From the NCBI GenBank assembly GCA_947588835.1, contig CANPZS010000017.1:1-40006 (forward strand): a DNA stretch of 40,006 nt. Reading direction: 5' to 3'. Positions 15,307 to 24,459 of this stretch are shown piece by piece (positions within the stretch are counted from its first letter, which is position 1; every line of letters starts with the position of its first letter). This DNA comes from an uncultured Bacteroidales bacterium. Its GTDB lineage: Bacteria; Bacteroidota; Bacteroidia; Bacteroidales; UBA932. Position numbers and translations under genes: made by a program. Below the pieces are notes generated by a model that was not told the DNA's origin, ran no database searches, and saw only the letters and a list, made by a program, of their open reading frames with translations.

Positions 15307-17889
15307 ATGATGAACATTGCCCGGAAATTATGCGTTTTCACGCTGTGCCTGATGTCGGTGGCGGCATGGGGACAGACGGAACGCAATTCCATAGAGATAG
15401 ATTATGAAAACGCGAAGAAATACGTTCTGGGCGGCGTGTCCGTAGAGGGCAACACTTACTTCAGCTCCGAGCAGATAATACAGCAGACGGGGCTGGTCAA
15501 GGGCATGGAAATCACCGTTCCGGGCGAGGACATCTCCAACATAGTGAACAGGCTGTGGGCGCAGAGATATTTCGAGGACGTGGCCATATCGCTCGACTCT
15601 CTGAGCAGCGCCGGAGACAGCGCCTGGCTTAAAATCAGCATAATGGAACGCCCGAGGGTGTCGAGATGGACCTTCTCCGGCGTGAAGAGTTCGGAGCGCA
15701 AGGATCTGCAGGAACGCCTCAGGCTGCGTCCGGGAAGGGAATTCTCCGATTACGTGTCCAAGACCGCGGTCGACAACATAAAGAAATATTACAAGGAAAA
15801 GGGCTTCATGCTCGTGGACGTTGACGTGCAGGTGGAGAAGGACTCGGTGATACGGAGCGCCATCAGGGTGAACTTCGCCGTCGACAAAGGGGAGAAGGTG
15901 CGCATAAAGACCATCAACTTCATAGGCAACGACGATGTGTCCGACTTCAAGATCGCCAAGACCATGAAGAAGACGAAGTCGAACAAGCTATACAACTTCT
16001 TCAGTTCCAAGAAATTCAACGAGAAGGAGTATGAAAGCGACAAGCGCAGTTCCCTGCAGGCTTTCAACGAGGCCGGATTCCGCGACGCGCGTCTGGTAAA
16101 GGACTCGTTGTATTATGTGGAGCCCAACCGGCTCGGGATCGATCTTACCTACGACCAGGGCCACCGCTATTATTTCAGGAACATAACCTGGACCGGCAAT
16201 TCGGTCTATTCGTCGGACCAGCTCAACCAGTTGCTGCAGATACAGAAAGGCGACGTGTATGACCTTGTCACCATGAACAAGAGGCTTTTCGGCGGAGGGA
16301 AGCAGTCCGACTACGACATATCCAAGCTGTACAGGGACAACGGCTACCTGTTCTTCAACCTAAGCCCCGTCGAGATGAACATAGAGAATGATTCCGTGGA
16401 CGTCGAGATGCGCATTTCCGAGGGCAAGCCGGCCACTTTGAACAACATCATCATCAACGGCAACGACCTTACCAACGAGAGGGTGGTGCGCCGTCAGGTA
16501 TTCACGCGGCCGGGCTATCTGTTCAGCCAGACGGATTTCGAACGCTCCATCAGGGAGATCGCCTCGCTCGGCCAGTTCGATCCGGAGGCCATCTCGAACC
16601 CCGAGACCGGATGGTCGTTGGTAACCAACGAGGCCAACAATACGGTGGACATAGTATACAACGTGACGGAGCGGCCTTCTTCGCAGCTGGAACTTTCCGG
16701 CGGATGGGGCGGCAACACTTTCGTGGCCACCGTGGGCGTCAGCTTCAACAATTTCTCGAGCAGACGCATGTTCGAGAAATCCGCATGGCGTCCCGTCCCG
16801 CTCGGCGACGCGCAGAATCTGGCGCTTCGCTTCCAGACCAACGGCACATACTATACGGCCCTTACCGCCAGCTTCGTGGAACCGTGGCTGTTCGGCAAGA
16901 AACCTACGTCGTTCAGCATGTCCGCATATTATACGAGGCAGACCAATTCGTGGCTCGAACTCGGCATACTCAGCAACGACCGTGTATTCGAAGTGTACGG
17001 CGCGGCCATCGGCCTCGGCAACCGGCTGAAATGGCCGGACAACTATTTCGTGCTGTACAACAGCCTGAGCTGGCAGACATACCGTCTCAAGAACTGGTAC
17101 AACGACTATTTCATGTTCAACGACGGTACGTCCCACAACCTGAGCTACACCATAAACCTGAGCCGCAACTCGTCCGACCAGCAGATCTATCCCCGTTCCG
17201 GCTCCGAGTTCTCGCTGTCCCTGCAGCTTACGCCGCCGTATTCCCTGTTCCGCAAGCATGGCTACGACAGGCAGGGCAATCCCGTAAAAGTGTCCAACTG
17301 GCGCGAAGTCAACTACGATACGTGGACTTCCCAGCAGAGGTACAAATGGATAGAATACCATAAGTGGAAATTCAGCGGCGCGGTATACAGCAAGCTGATA
17401 GACAACTTGGTGCTCATGACGCGGGCGCAGTTCGGATATCTCGGCTACTACAACCGCAACTGGGGCTATTCTCCGTTCGAAGGCTTCCTCGTCGGCGGCG
17501 ACGGCATGTCAGGCTACAACAGCTACGGTTCCGACGTCATAGCGCTGAGGGGATACGAAAACTATTCGCTTACCCCCATGCAGCTGACACCTTACAGCCC
17601 CAACGGAGCATACGCCGGATATGTATATGACAAGTTCACCGTTGAGCTGCGCTACCCGTTGATCCTGCAGCCGCAGTCCACTATATTCGCCCTGCTCTTC
17701 CTCGAGGGAGGAAACTGCTGGTCCGAGATCCGCAATTTCAATCCTTTCCAGATAAAGCGCTCCGCAGGCGTCGGCGTCAGGGTGTTCCTGCCGATGATAG
17801 GCCTGCTCGGCATCGACTGGGGCTACGGCTTCGACGACAAAGATTCTGGCGGCAGCCAGTTCCACTTCATAATCGGACAGCAGTTCTGA
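15307..17889 (+). CDS. bamA: outer membrane assembly factor BamA
   Basis: BamA is the Omp85 barrel that inserts other barrel proteins into the outer membrane. The 860-residue product has a signal peptide (1-22, ending WGQ), then POTRA repeats starting at KYVLGGVSVEGNTYFSSEQI and recurring at VRIKTINFIGND, YYFRNITWTGNS and TLNNIIINGND. From about residue 455 a 16-strand barrel follows, with the final strand ending in phenylalanine (FHFIIGQQF). BamD lies at 6379-7371 and Skp follows directly. Confidence 0.95.
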   Translation: MMNIARKLCVFTLCLMSVAAWGQTERNSIEIDYENAKKYVLGGVSVEGNTYFSSEQIIQQTGLVKGMEITVPGEDISNIVNRLWAQRYFEDVAISLDSLSSAGDSAWLKISIMERPRVSRWTFSGVKSSERKDLQERLRLRPGREFSDYVSKTAVDNIKKYYKEKGFMLVDVDVQVEKDSVIRSAIRVNFAVDKGEKVRIKTINFIGNDDVSDFKIAKTMKKTKSNKLYNFFSSKKFNEKEYESDKRSSLQAFNEAGFRDARLVKDSLYYVEPNRLGIDLTYDQGHRYYFRNITWTGNSVYSSDQLNQLLQIQKGDVYDLVTMNKRLFGGGKQSDYDISKLYRDNGYLFFNLSPVEMNIENDSVDVEMRISEGKPATLNNIIINGNDLTNERVVRRQVFTRPGYLFSQTDFERSIREIASLGQFDPEAISNPETGWSLVTNEANNTVDIVYNVTERPSSQLELSGGWGGNTFVATVGVSFNNFSSRRMFEKSAWRPVPLGDAQNLALRFQTNGTYYTALTASFVEPWLFGKKPTSFSMSAYYTRQTNSWLELGILSNDRVFEVYGAAIGLGNRLKWPDNYFVLYNSLSWQTYRLKNWYNDYFMFNDGTSHNLSYTINLSRNSSDQQIYPRSGSEFSLSLQLTPPYSLFRKHGYDRQGNPVKVSNWREVNYDTWTSQQRYKWIEYHKWKFSGAVYSKLIDNLVLMTRAQFGYLGYYNRNWGYSPFEGFLVGGDGMSGYNSYGSDVIALRGYENYSLTPMQLTPYSPNGAYAGYVYDKFTVELRYPLILQPQSTIFALLFLEGGNCWSEIRNFNPFQIKRSAGVGVRVFLPMIGLLGIDWGYGFDDKDSGGSQFHFIIGQQF

Positions 17890-17919
17890 CAAAGATCTAA
17901 CAATGTTAAATCAATAGAT

Positions 17920-18483
17920 ATGAAAAAAATCATTTTGTTCGCCGCAATGGCATTCTTCACAATCTCTGCTTCGGCCCAGGTGAAGATCGGTTATGTCAAT
18001 TTCACCGAGCTCGTGCAGCTTATGCCCGAGGCCGATTCTGCAAGGTCGCAGATGTCCGCTTCGGCCAAAGAGGCCGACGACATGTACCAGAGCATGGTGG
18101 ACGAGTTCAATTCCAAGTATCAGGAGTACGACCAGAAGAAGGCTTCATGGACGTCGGCAATCAGGGAGAACAAAGAAAAGGAACTCAATGAAATAAGCGG
18201 CAGGATCCAGGAATTCCAGCAGTCCATACAGCAGGAACTTAATCAGCAGCAGAACACTTTGTTCGCTCCCATCTACCAGAAGGCCCAGGATGCCGTCAGG
18301 AATCTTGCGAAGGCTAAGGGAGTGACCGTCCTGCTCGATTTGTCATCGGCCATTTATTTCGACCCCGACAATACCGTGGATCTTACTCAGGAGGCCAGGA
18401 AAGCCCTTTCCATCAAGGACGGCAGGACTCTTGAATCGCTTCAGCAGGAACTTGCGGCCCGCCAGCAGGCCCAGCAGCAGTAG
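17920..18483 (+). CDS. skp: periplasmic chaperone OmpH/Skp
   Basis: Skp holds unfolded outer-membrane proteins in the periplasm. The 187-residue product has a signal peptide ending in SASAQ, a strand with KIGYVNFTELVQLMPE, a long coiled-coil hairpin rich in Q/K/E (about 45-130), and a C-terminal strand VTVLLDLSSAIYFD. The last residues are a glutamine-rich tail. It lies 30 nt after bamA and ends at a strong terminator. A lipoprotein paralogue is encoded at 12220-12843. Confidence 0.9.
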   Translation: MKKIILFAAMAFFTISASAQVKIGYVNFTELVQLMPEADSARSQMSASAKEADDMYQSMVDEFNSKYQEYDQKKASWTSAIRENKEKELNEISGRIQEFQQSIQQELNQQQNTLFAPIYQKAQDAVRNLAKAKGVTVLLDLSSAIYFDPDNTVDLTQEARKALSIKDGRTLESLQQELAARQQAQQQ

Positions 18484-18505
18484 CATGCGGATGCAAAAGC
18501 GTATA

Positions 18506-18530
18506 CAGGCCTTGAAAGGGCCTGTTTTTT
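18506..18530 (+). terminator. terminator after skp
   Basis: CAGGCC (18506-18511) pairs with GGCCTG (18519-18524), the loop is 7 nt, and six T follow. It closes the nadK-uppS-bamA-skp unit. Confidence 0.85.
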
Positions 18531-18541
18531 GATTAAAATGT

Positions 18542-18573
18542 TTTGGATAAGTGAGCAATAATGTATATGTTTG
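18542..18573 (+). promoter_or_regulatory. promoter of korAB
   Basis: TTTG (18542-18545), a 20-nt spacer and TATGTTTG (18566-18573) form a full Bacteroidetes promoter. The korA ATG is 41 nt downstream. Confidence 0.7.
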
Positions 18574-18614
18574 CAATCCGAAACTGATAATCTAATTAAG
18601 ATTCTTAACATATC

Positions 18615-20447
18615 ATGCAACATAAAGTCATTGACGCTGATGACGTTGTTATAAAGTTTGCAGGAGACTCCGGGGACGGCATGCAGCTCACCGGAGCTCT
18701 TTTCGCAAATATGTCCGCCGTCTACGGCAACGGACTCGCGACTTTTCCTGATTATCCTGCTGAAATAAGGGCGCCGAAAGGTACCGTGAGCGGCGTCTCC
18801 GGCTTTCAGGTACACATAGGCAGCCATCCGGTATGTACGCCCGGAGACTATTGCGACATGCTCGTGGCCATGAATCCAGCCGCGTTGAAGGCCAACGCGA
18901 AGTGCCTGAAAAGAACGGCGCTCGTGCTCGTGAACGAGGACGCCTTCGACGATGCGGGGCTGGAAAAAGCCGGATTCACGCGCAATCCTTTCGAAGAACT
19001 GCACATAGACGACAGGACCATAATATCCGCGCCGATTACCAAGCTGACGGAAGAAAGCCTGAAGGACAGCGGTCTGGACACCGTCTCCGTCCACAAGTGC
19101 AGGAACATGTTCACTCTCGGAATGGCCTGTTTCATCTACGGCCGTCCGCTTGAATACATTTACGGATATCTGGAAAAGAAATTCGGCAGGAAACATCCGG
19201 AGATGCTCGCGCCGAACAAAAAAGTGGTGACCGACGGCTTCAATTATGCCGCCGCCATCCAGGCCGTACCCAATACTTATATGGTGGCGCCCGCGGAATT
19301 GGAAAAAGGCCTGTACCGCAGCATCACCGGCAACCAGGCCATAGCCTGGGGCCTCATCGCGGCAGCCGAAAAGGCCGGCCTGCCGCTGTTCTGCGGCTCA
19401 TATCCGATAACTCCGGCCACGACCATCCTCGAAGAGCTTGCCATATACAAGAATCTCAACGTGAAGACCATGCAGACGGAGGACGAAATTGCGGGCATAT
19501 GCACTGCGATAGGCGCGTCCTTCGCCGGCAGTCTGGCGGTCACCACCACTTCCGGTCCGGGCCTTTCCCTGAAGTCGGAAGCCCTCGGACTGGCCGTCAT
19601 GACCGAGCTGCCGCTTGTAGTGGTCGACGTGCAGAGGGCCGGTCCATGCACCGGCATGCCGACGAAGACCGAGCAGGCGGACCTTGACGAGGCCCTCTAC
19701 GGCCGCAACGGCGAAAGTCCGCTGCCCGTGATGGCCGCGCATTCTCCCGCCCATTGTTTCGAGGCGGCTTTCATGGCCGCGAAGATTGCCCTGGAGCACA
19801 TGACCCCGGTGATCCTGCTGTCCGAAGGCTTTCTCGGCAACGGGTCGGAGCCGTGGAAAATCCCGTCCATGAAGGATTGTCCTGACATAAAGCCCCGTTT
19901 CGCCGCCGAGAGGGAGGGCGCATTCAGTCCTTTCGAACGCGACGCCGACACCCTCGCCAGAGAGTGGGCGGTGCCCGGGCGCAAGGGATTCGAGCACAGG
20001 GTAGGAGGACTCGAGAAAACCCATTGCGGGGTCCTTTCCAATGATCCCGTCAACCATGAGCTGATGGTGTCCGAGCGTGCGGAGAAGGTGGCGAGATTGG
20101 CCGCATGCATTCCCGCGCTCAAGGTGGACGGCCCGTCGCACGGCAGGCTGCTCGTAGTCGGCTGGGGCGGCACGTACGGACATATTGCCACGGCCGTCGC
20201 TTCAGTCCGTGAAAAGGGCGCCGACGTCAGCTCGGCCCATTTCGATTTCATAAATCCTCTGCCCGAAAATACGGAGGAAGTCCTTTCCGGATTCGGACGC
20301 ATCCTTGTCTGCGAGCTGAACGGAGGGCAGTTCGCGGATTATCTGAGGAGCCGCCATCCGGGGCATGAATATATCCGGTACAACAAGATACAAGGTCAGA
20401 CGTTCCTTGCGGCCGAGCTCGGAGACGCCATCGAAAAAGCATTGTAG
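18615..20447 (+). CDS. korA: 2-oxoglutarate:ferredoxin oxidoreductase, fused gamma-alpha subunit
   Basis: With KorB this enzyme interconverts 2-oxoglutarate and succinyl-CoA plus CO2 using ferredoxin. The 610-residue product fuses a gamma domain (about 1-190, opening with VVIKFAGDSGDGMQLTG) to an alpha domain starting near GNQAIAWGLIAAAEKAG. It shows the YPITPATTILEELA, TTSGPGLSLKSEALGLA and QRAGPCTGMPTKTEQAD segments typical of the alpha subunit. The C-terminal swivel domain has LLVVGWGGTYG. korB begins 3 nt after the stop. 2-Oxoacid preference is inferred from overall type and the neighbouring glutamate dehydrogenase; another 2-oxoacid is possible. Confidence 0.88.
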   Translation: MQHKVIDADDVVIKFAGDSGDGMQLTGALFANMSAVYGNGLATFPDYPAEIRAPKGTVSGVSGFQVHIGSHPVCTPGDYCDMLVAMNPAALKANAKCLKRTALVLVNEDAFDDAGLEKAGFTRNPFEELHIDDRTIISAPITKLTEESLKDSGLDTVSVHKCRNMFTLGMACFIYGRPLEYIYGYLEKKFGRKHPEMLAPNKKVVTDGFNYAAAIQAVPNTYMVAPAELEKGLYRSITGNQAIAWGLIAAAEKAGLPLFCGSYPITPATTILEELAIYKNLNVKTMQTEDEIAGICTAIGASFAGSLAVTTTSGPGLSLKSEALGLAVMTELPLVVVDVQRAGPCTGMPTKTEQADLDEALYGRNGESPLPVMAAHSPAHCFEAAFMAAKIALEHMTPVILLSEGFLGNGSEPWKIPSMKDCPDIKPRFAAEREGAFSPFERDADTLAREWAVPGRKGFEHRVGGLEKTHCGVLSNDPVNHELMVSERAEKVARLAACIPALKVDGPSHGRLLVVGWGGTYGHIATAVASVREKGADVSSAHFDFINPLPENTEEVLSGFGRILVCELNGGQFADYLRSRHPGHEYIRYNKIQGQTFLAAELGDAIEKAL

Positions 20448-20450
20448 TTT

Positions 20451-21470
20451 ATGTCACAATACACTTTTAAAGATTTCAAGAGCGATCAGGAAGTGCGCTG
20501 GTGCCCCGGTTGCGGAGATTATTCCGTTTTGGCCGCGTTGCAGAGGATTCTTCCCAAAGTCTGCGAAGAAAAAGGCATCGAAAAGGAAAAAGTAGTGGTA
20601 GTGTCCGGCATAGGATGCTCCTCGCGGCTTCCGTATTACATGAACACTTACGGATTCCACAGCATACACGGACGCGCCACGGCCATAGCCACCGGCGTCA
20701 AGGTGGCCAATCCGGAGCTTTGCGTATGGCAGGCGAGCGGCGACGGAGACGCCCTCGCAATAGGCGGCAACCATTTCATACATGCCATACGCAGGAACGT
20801 AGACATAAATATAATGCTGTTCAACAACCGTATCTACGGCATGACCAAGGGACAGTATTCTCCTACGTCCAAGTTCGGCGCCATAACCAAGACTTCGCCG
20901 TACGGCACGGTCGAAAATCCTTTCGAGCCCGGCAGTCTCGTGCTCGGCGCGAAGGGCACTTTCTTCGCCCGCAGCCTTGACGTCGATCTCGCCCTGAACG
21001 AGGAAATAATGCTGGCTGCTTCGCGCCATGAGGGCACTTCGGTCATGGAGTTCCTGACCAACTGCGTCATTTTCAACAACGGAGCCCATGCCGAAATATC
21101 CTCCAGGGAGCATCGCGCCGACCATACCATAGTGCTTCGCGCCGGCGAGAAAATGATTTTCGGCGCCGAGAGGAACAGGGGCATCATGCTTGACGGCTGG
21201 AAGCTCAGGACGGTGACGATAGGGGAGGACGGCGTCGGCGAAGACGACATCCTCGTCCATGATCCGCATTCGGACAACATAGGGCTGCAGATGATGCTTG
21301 CCGAGATGAAGGGGCCCGAATTCCCGGTGGCCCTCGGCGTCATAAGGGACGTGGCCTCGCCTACGTACGACAAATGCGTGTGCGAACAGTGCGGCTCGGT
21401 GACGGCCAAGGCTTCCATACGTTCCGTGGACGAGTTGCTGACGAGCGGCTCCGTATGGGAAGTGAAATGA
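20451..21470 (+). CDS. korB: 2-oxoglutarate:ferredoxin oxidoreductase, beta subunit
   Basis: The 339-residue beta subunit carries the thiamine diphosphate site: GDGD at 97-100 in ASGDGDALAIGG, with the NNRIYGMTKGQYSPT segment after it. Cysteines for the iron-sulfur cluster lie in WCPGCGDY (C18, C21), at GIGCSSR and at the C-terminal CVCEQCGS region. It is translated right after korA and the two make one complex in the cytoplasm. In anaerobic Bacteroidales the reductive direction can feed 2-oxoglutarate to glutamate synthesis, which fits gdhA downstream. Confidence 0.9.
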   Translation: MSQYTFKDFKSDQEVRWCPGCGDYSVLAALQRILPKVCEEKGIEKEKVVVVSGIGCSSRLPYYMNTYGFHSIHGRATAIATGVKVANPELCVWQASGDGDALAIGGNHFIHAIRRNVDINIMLFNNRIYGMTKGQYSPTSKFGAITKTSPYGTVENPFEPGSLVLGAKGTFFARSLDVDLALNEEIMLAASRHEGTSVMEFLTNCVIFNNGAHAEISSREHRADHTIVLRAGEKMIFGAERNRGIMLDGWKLRTVTIGEDGVGEDDILVHDPHSDNIGLQMMLAEMKGPEFPVALGVIRDVASPTYDKCVCEQCGSVTAKASIRSVDELLTSGSVWEVK

Positions 21471-21512
21471 AATGGATAATCACATAGTAATTCAATAATA
21501 TCCAATTCCAAA

Positions 21513-22853
21513 ATGAAAACAACTGAAATAATGGCAGGGCTCCAGGCAAAGTATCCTGGAGAGAAAGAGTACCTTCAGGCCGTGCAGGAGGTACTGGAGT
21601 CCATTGAGGATGTCTACAACGAGCATCCCGAATTCGAAGCCGCCAAAATCGTCGAGCGCATCGTCGAGCCTGACCGCATCTTTACGTTCAGGGTGACGTG
21701 GATCGATGACAAGGGCGAGGTGCAGGTCAACACCGGCTACCGCATCCAGTTCAACAGCGCCATAGGACCTTACAAGGGCGGCCTGCGTTTCCACAAGGCC
21801 GTGACGCCTTCCATGCTCAAGTTCCTCGGTTTCGAACAGACTTTCAAGAACGCTCTTACCACCCTTCCCATGGGCGGCGCCAAGGGCGGTTCCGATTTCG
21901 ATCCGGTGGGCAAGTCGGACGCCGAGATCATGCGCTTCTGCCAGGCGTTCATGCTCGAGCTTTGGAACTGCATCGGTCCCGACCAGGATATCCCTGCCGG
22001 AGATGTCGGAGTGGGAGGACGTGAAATAGGATTCCTCTACGGAATGTACAAAAAGCTTGCGCGCGAATACAATACCGGCGTCCTCACCGGAAAGGGCAGC
22101 ACCTGGGGCGGCTCCATCCTCCGTCCTGAGGCTACCGGCTTCGGCGCCCTGTATTTCACCAGCCATCTTCTCGCAAAGGCCGGCAAGAGCATCGAGGGCA
22201 AGAAAGTGGCCATCTCCGGCTTCGGCAACGTGGCGTGGGGAGCTGCTACCAAGGCCGTACAGCTCGGGGCCAAGGTCGTGGCCGTTTCCGGTCCCGACGG
22301 AGTATGCCATATCCCTGCCGGCATCACTCCTGAGATGATAGACTATATGCTTGTACTGCGTGCATCCAACAAAAACGTGGTGGCCCCGATGGCCGAAAAA
22401 TTCGAGGGCGTGCAGTTCATTCCCGGCAAAAAGGCGTGGAGCGTTCCTTGCGACATAGCCCTTCCCTGCGCATTCCAGAATGAGCTCAGCGAGGCCGACG
22501 CCAGAGAGCTCAAGGCGAACGGATGCTGGTGCTGCTGCGAAGTCTCCAACATGGGATGCCAGCCTGAAGCCATCCATTTCTTCCAGAACAACGGTGTGCT
22601 CTTCGCTCCCGGAAAGGCTGTCAATGCGGGCGGCGTAGCCACTTCAGGCCTCGAGATGACGCAGAATGCAAGCCACATAAGCTGGTCCGCCGAGGAAGTG
22701 GATTCCAAGCTGCATTTCATCATGAAGAACATACACGAGCAGTGCGTGCAGTTCGGCACCCAGCCTGACGGGCACGTCGATTATGTGAAGGGCGCCAATA
22801 TCGCCGGCTTCATGAAAGTGGCCCGTGCAATGCTTGAGCAGGGAATCGTCTGA
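21513..22853 (+). CDS. gdhA: glutamate dehydrogenase, hexameric NADP-type
   Basis: GdhA aminates 2-oxoglutarate to glutamate. The 446-residue product has the substrate-binding GPYKGGLRFHKAV and the catalytic lysine K124 in LPMGGAKGGSDFDP, the GPDQDIPAGDVGVGGREIG segment, and the Rossmann motif AISGFGNVAWGA of the cofactor domain. Length and the GRE segment indicate the small hexameric type that usually prefers NADP(H). It lies 42 nt after korB with no clear promoter and is closed by hairpins at 22857-22919. Confidence 0.95.
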   Translation: MKTTEIMAGLQAKYPGEKEYLQAVQEVLESIEDVYNEHPEFEAAKIVERIVEPDRIFTFRVTWIDDKGEVQVNTGYRIQFNSAIGPYKGGLRFHKAVTPSMLKFLGFEQTFKNALTTLPMGGAKGGSDFDPVGKSDAEIMRFCQAFMLELWNCIGPDQDIPAGDVGVGGREIGFLYGMYKKLAREYNTGVLTGKGSTWGGSILRPEATGFGALYFTSHLLAKAGKSIEGKKVAISGFGNVAWGAATKAVQLGAKVVAVSGPDGVCHIPAGITPEMIDYMLVLRASNKNVVAPMAEKFEGVQFIPGKKAWSVPCDIALPCAFQNELSEADARELKANGCWCCCEVSNMGCQPEAIHFFQNNGVLFAPGKAVNAGGVATSGLEMTQNASHISWSAEEVDSKLHFIMKNIHEQCVQFGTQPDGHVDYVKGANIAGFMKVARAMLEQGIV

Positions 22854-22856
22854 CGA

Positions 22857-22925
22857 ATCGCCTCACGGCGATGCGGCTGTAATGATTGAAGGCGGCGACC
22901 GGAACCAAGGCGCCGCCTTGTTCAT
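22857..22925 (+). terminator. two hairpins after gdhA
   Basis: ATCGCC-TCAC-GGCGAT (22857-22872) starts 3 nt after the stop codon. A second, stronger stem pairs AAGGCGGCG (22889-22897) with CGCCGCCTT (22911-22919) and is followed by a T-rich but interrupted stretch. The second is the likely terminator. Confidence 0.6.
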
Positions 22926-22933
22926 TTTCCATG

Positions 22934-22964
22934 ATTGGAAATAGGCAAATAATTCATAACTTTG
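22934..22964 (+). promoter_or_regulatory. promoter of the SLC13-porin operon
   Basis: ATTG (22934-22937), a 19-nt spacer and TAACTTTG (22957-22964) match the consensus. The transporter ATG is 34 nt downstream. Confidence 0.6.
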
Positions 22965-22998
22965 CGCCCGTTACAATTTAAACAAGACGTTTTTAATT

Positions 22999-24444
22999 AT
23001 GGCAAACGGTAAAATAAATGTGAAATACTGCATATTTCTGCCGATTGTACTGCTCGTGACCATTGTTCTTTGGGCGGTACCGTGCAGTTTTTTCGGTATT
23101 CCTGACCTCACGGTCGTACAGCAGAGGGTGATAGCGCTTTTCGTGTTCGCCGCCCTCATGTGGATTTTTGAGATAATCCCCAACTGGACGACCTCGCTTC
23201 TTGTGATAGTGATATCCCTTCTGACCGTTTCGGACAAGGGCATAGGATTCTTCTGCAATCCCGAACTGGGCAAGCTTGTCAATTACAAGGACATCATGTC
23301 GTCTTTCGCCGATCCAGTGGTGATGCTTTTCCTCGGAGGATTCGTGCTTGCCATCATGGCTGAAAAATACGGATTGGACGTGTCTCTGGCCCGCTTCCTG
23401 CTCAAGCCGTTCGGCACCAATCCCAAGATGGTGCTTCTCGGCTTCCTGCTCGTGATATCCATTTTCTCGATGTTCATGAGCAACACCGCCACGGCCGCGA
23501 TGATGCTTGCATTCCTCGCCCCCGTGCTTGCGGTGCTTCCGAGCGATGACAAAGGCAAGATAGGGCTTGCGCTTGCGATTCCCGTGGCCGCCAATATCGG
23601 CGGCATCGGCACGCCCATCGGCACGCCCCCCAACGCGACAGCGGTGAAATTCCTTTCCGAAGCGGGCTATGAAGTGACTTTCCTGGACTGGTCGATCAGG
23701 ATGATTCCTTATGTGATAATAATGATTCTCATAGCATGGGTGATCCTGCAGGTGCTGTTCCCGTTCAAGTCCGACAAAGTTGTCCTTGAGATACCCGAAA
23801 ACAAGCGCAAGAAAGACTGGAAGACCATGGTCGTATGGATTACTTTCTTCGTCACCATACTTCTGTGGGCGACCGAACAGTTCACCAAAATCAATTCCAA
23901 TGTCGTGGCACTCATACCTTTGGGTGTATTTACGGCCTGCGGAATATTCACCAAGGAAGATATCAAGGACATCAACTGGAGCGTACTTTGGCTCGTCGCC
24001 GGAGGTTTTGCGCTCGGCACATGCCTGCAGGGGACCGGTCTCGCTTCCGTGCTGATAAAGGCCATACCCTTCGGCTCGATGTCGGTCATTGTCGTATTCG
24101 TGGTAGCCGGCCTGATCTGCTACTTCCTTTCCAATTTCATCAGCAACAGCGCCACCGCCGCACTGCTCATCCCCATCCTCATCGTCGTGGCGGAGGGCAT
24201 GGCGGATCCTGCCGCGGCCAACAACGCTTCGTTCCTTTCTTTCGGCGGCACATATGCCATGATTTCATTCATCGCGGTCTGCGCCTCCATCGCCATGCTG
24301 TTCCCTGTTTCCACGCCGCCTAACGCGATCGCGTCTTCGACCGGGCTCGTGGAGACCAAGGACATGGCCAAGGTGGGAATCATCATGGGCGTCGTAGGCT
24401 TCGTGCTCGGATATTTCTGGCTCACCAAGATATTCCCGTTTTGA
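22999..24444 (+). CDS. SLC13/DASS-family anion:sodium symporter
   Basis: This inner-membrane carrier family takes up dicarboxylates, citrate or sulfate with sodium. The 481-residue product has about eleven hydrophobic segments and both inverted-repeat signatures: SNTATAAMM followed by NIGGIGTPIGTPPNA in the first half, and SNSATAALLIP followed by STPPNAIASS in the second. These SNT/SNS motifs bind sodium and the carboxylates. The porin gene follows by 15 nt. Uptake of a C4/C5 dicarboxylate fits the korAB-gdhA neighbours, but the substrate is inferred. Confidence 0.88.
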   Translation: MANGKINVKYCIFLPIVLLVTIVLWAVPCSFFGIPDLTVVQQRVIALFVFAALMWIFEIIPNWTTSLLVIVISLLTVSDKGIGFFCNPELGKLVNYKDIMSSFADPVVMLFLGGFVLAIMAEKYGLDVSLARFLLKPFGTNPKMVLLGFLLVISIFSMFMSNTATAAMMLAFLAPVLAVLPSDDKGKIGLALAIPVAANIGGIGTPIGTPPNATAVKFLSEAGYEVTFLDWSIRMIPYVIIMILIAWVILQVLFPFKSDKVVLEIPENKRKKDWKTMVVWITFFVTILLWATEQFTKINSNVVALIPLGVFTACGIFTKEDIKDINWSVLWLVAGGFALGTCLQGTGLASVLIKAIPFGSMSVIVVFVVAGLICYFLSNFISNSATAALLIPILIVVAEGMADPAAANNASFLSFGGTYAMISFIAVCASIAMLFPVSTPPNAIASSTGLVETKDMAKVGIIMGVVGFVLGYFWLTKIFPF

Positions 24445-24459
24445 TAGATAAACCGTAAA

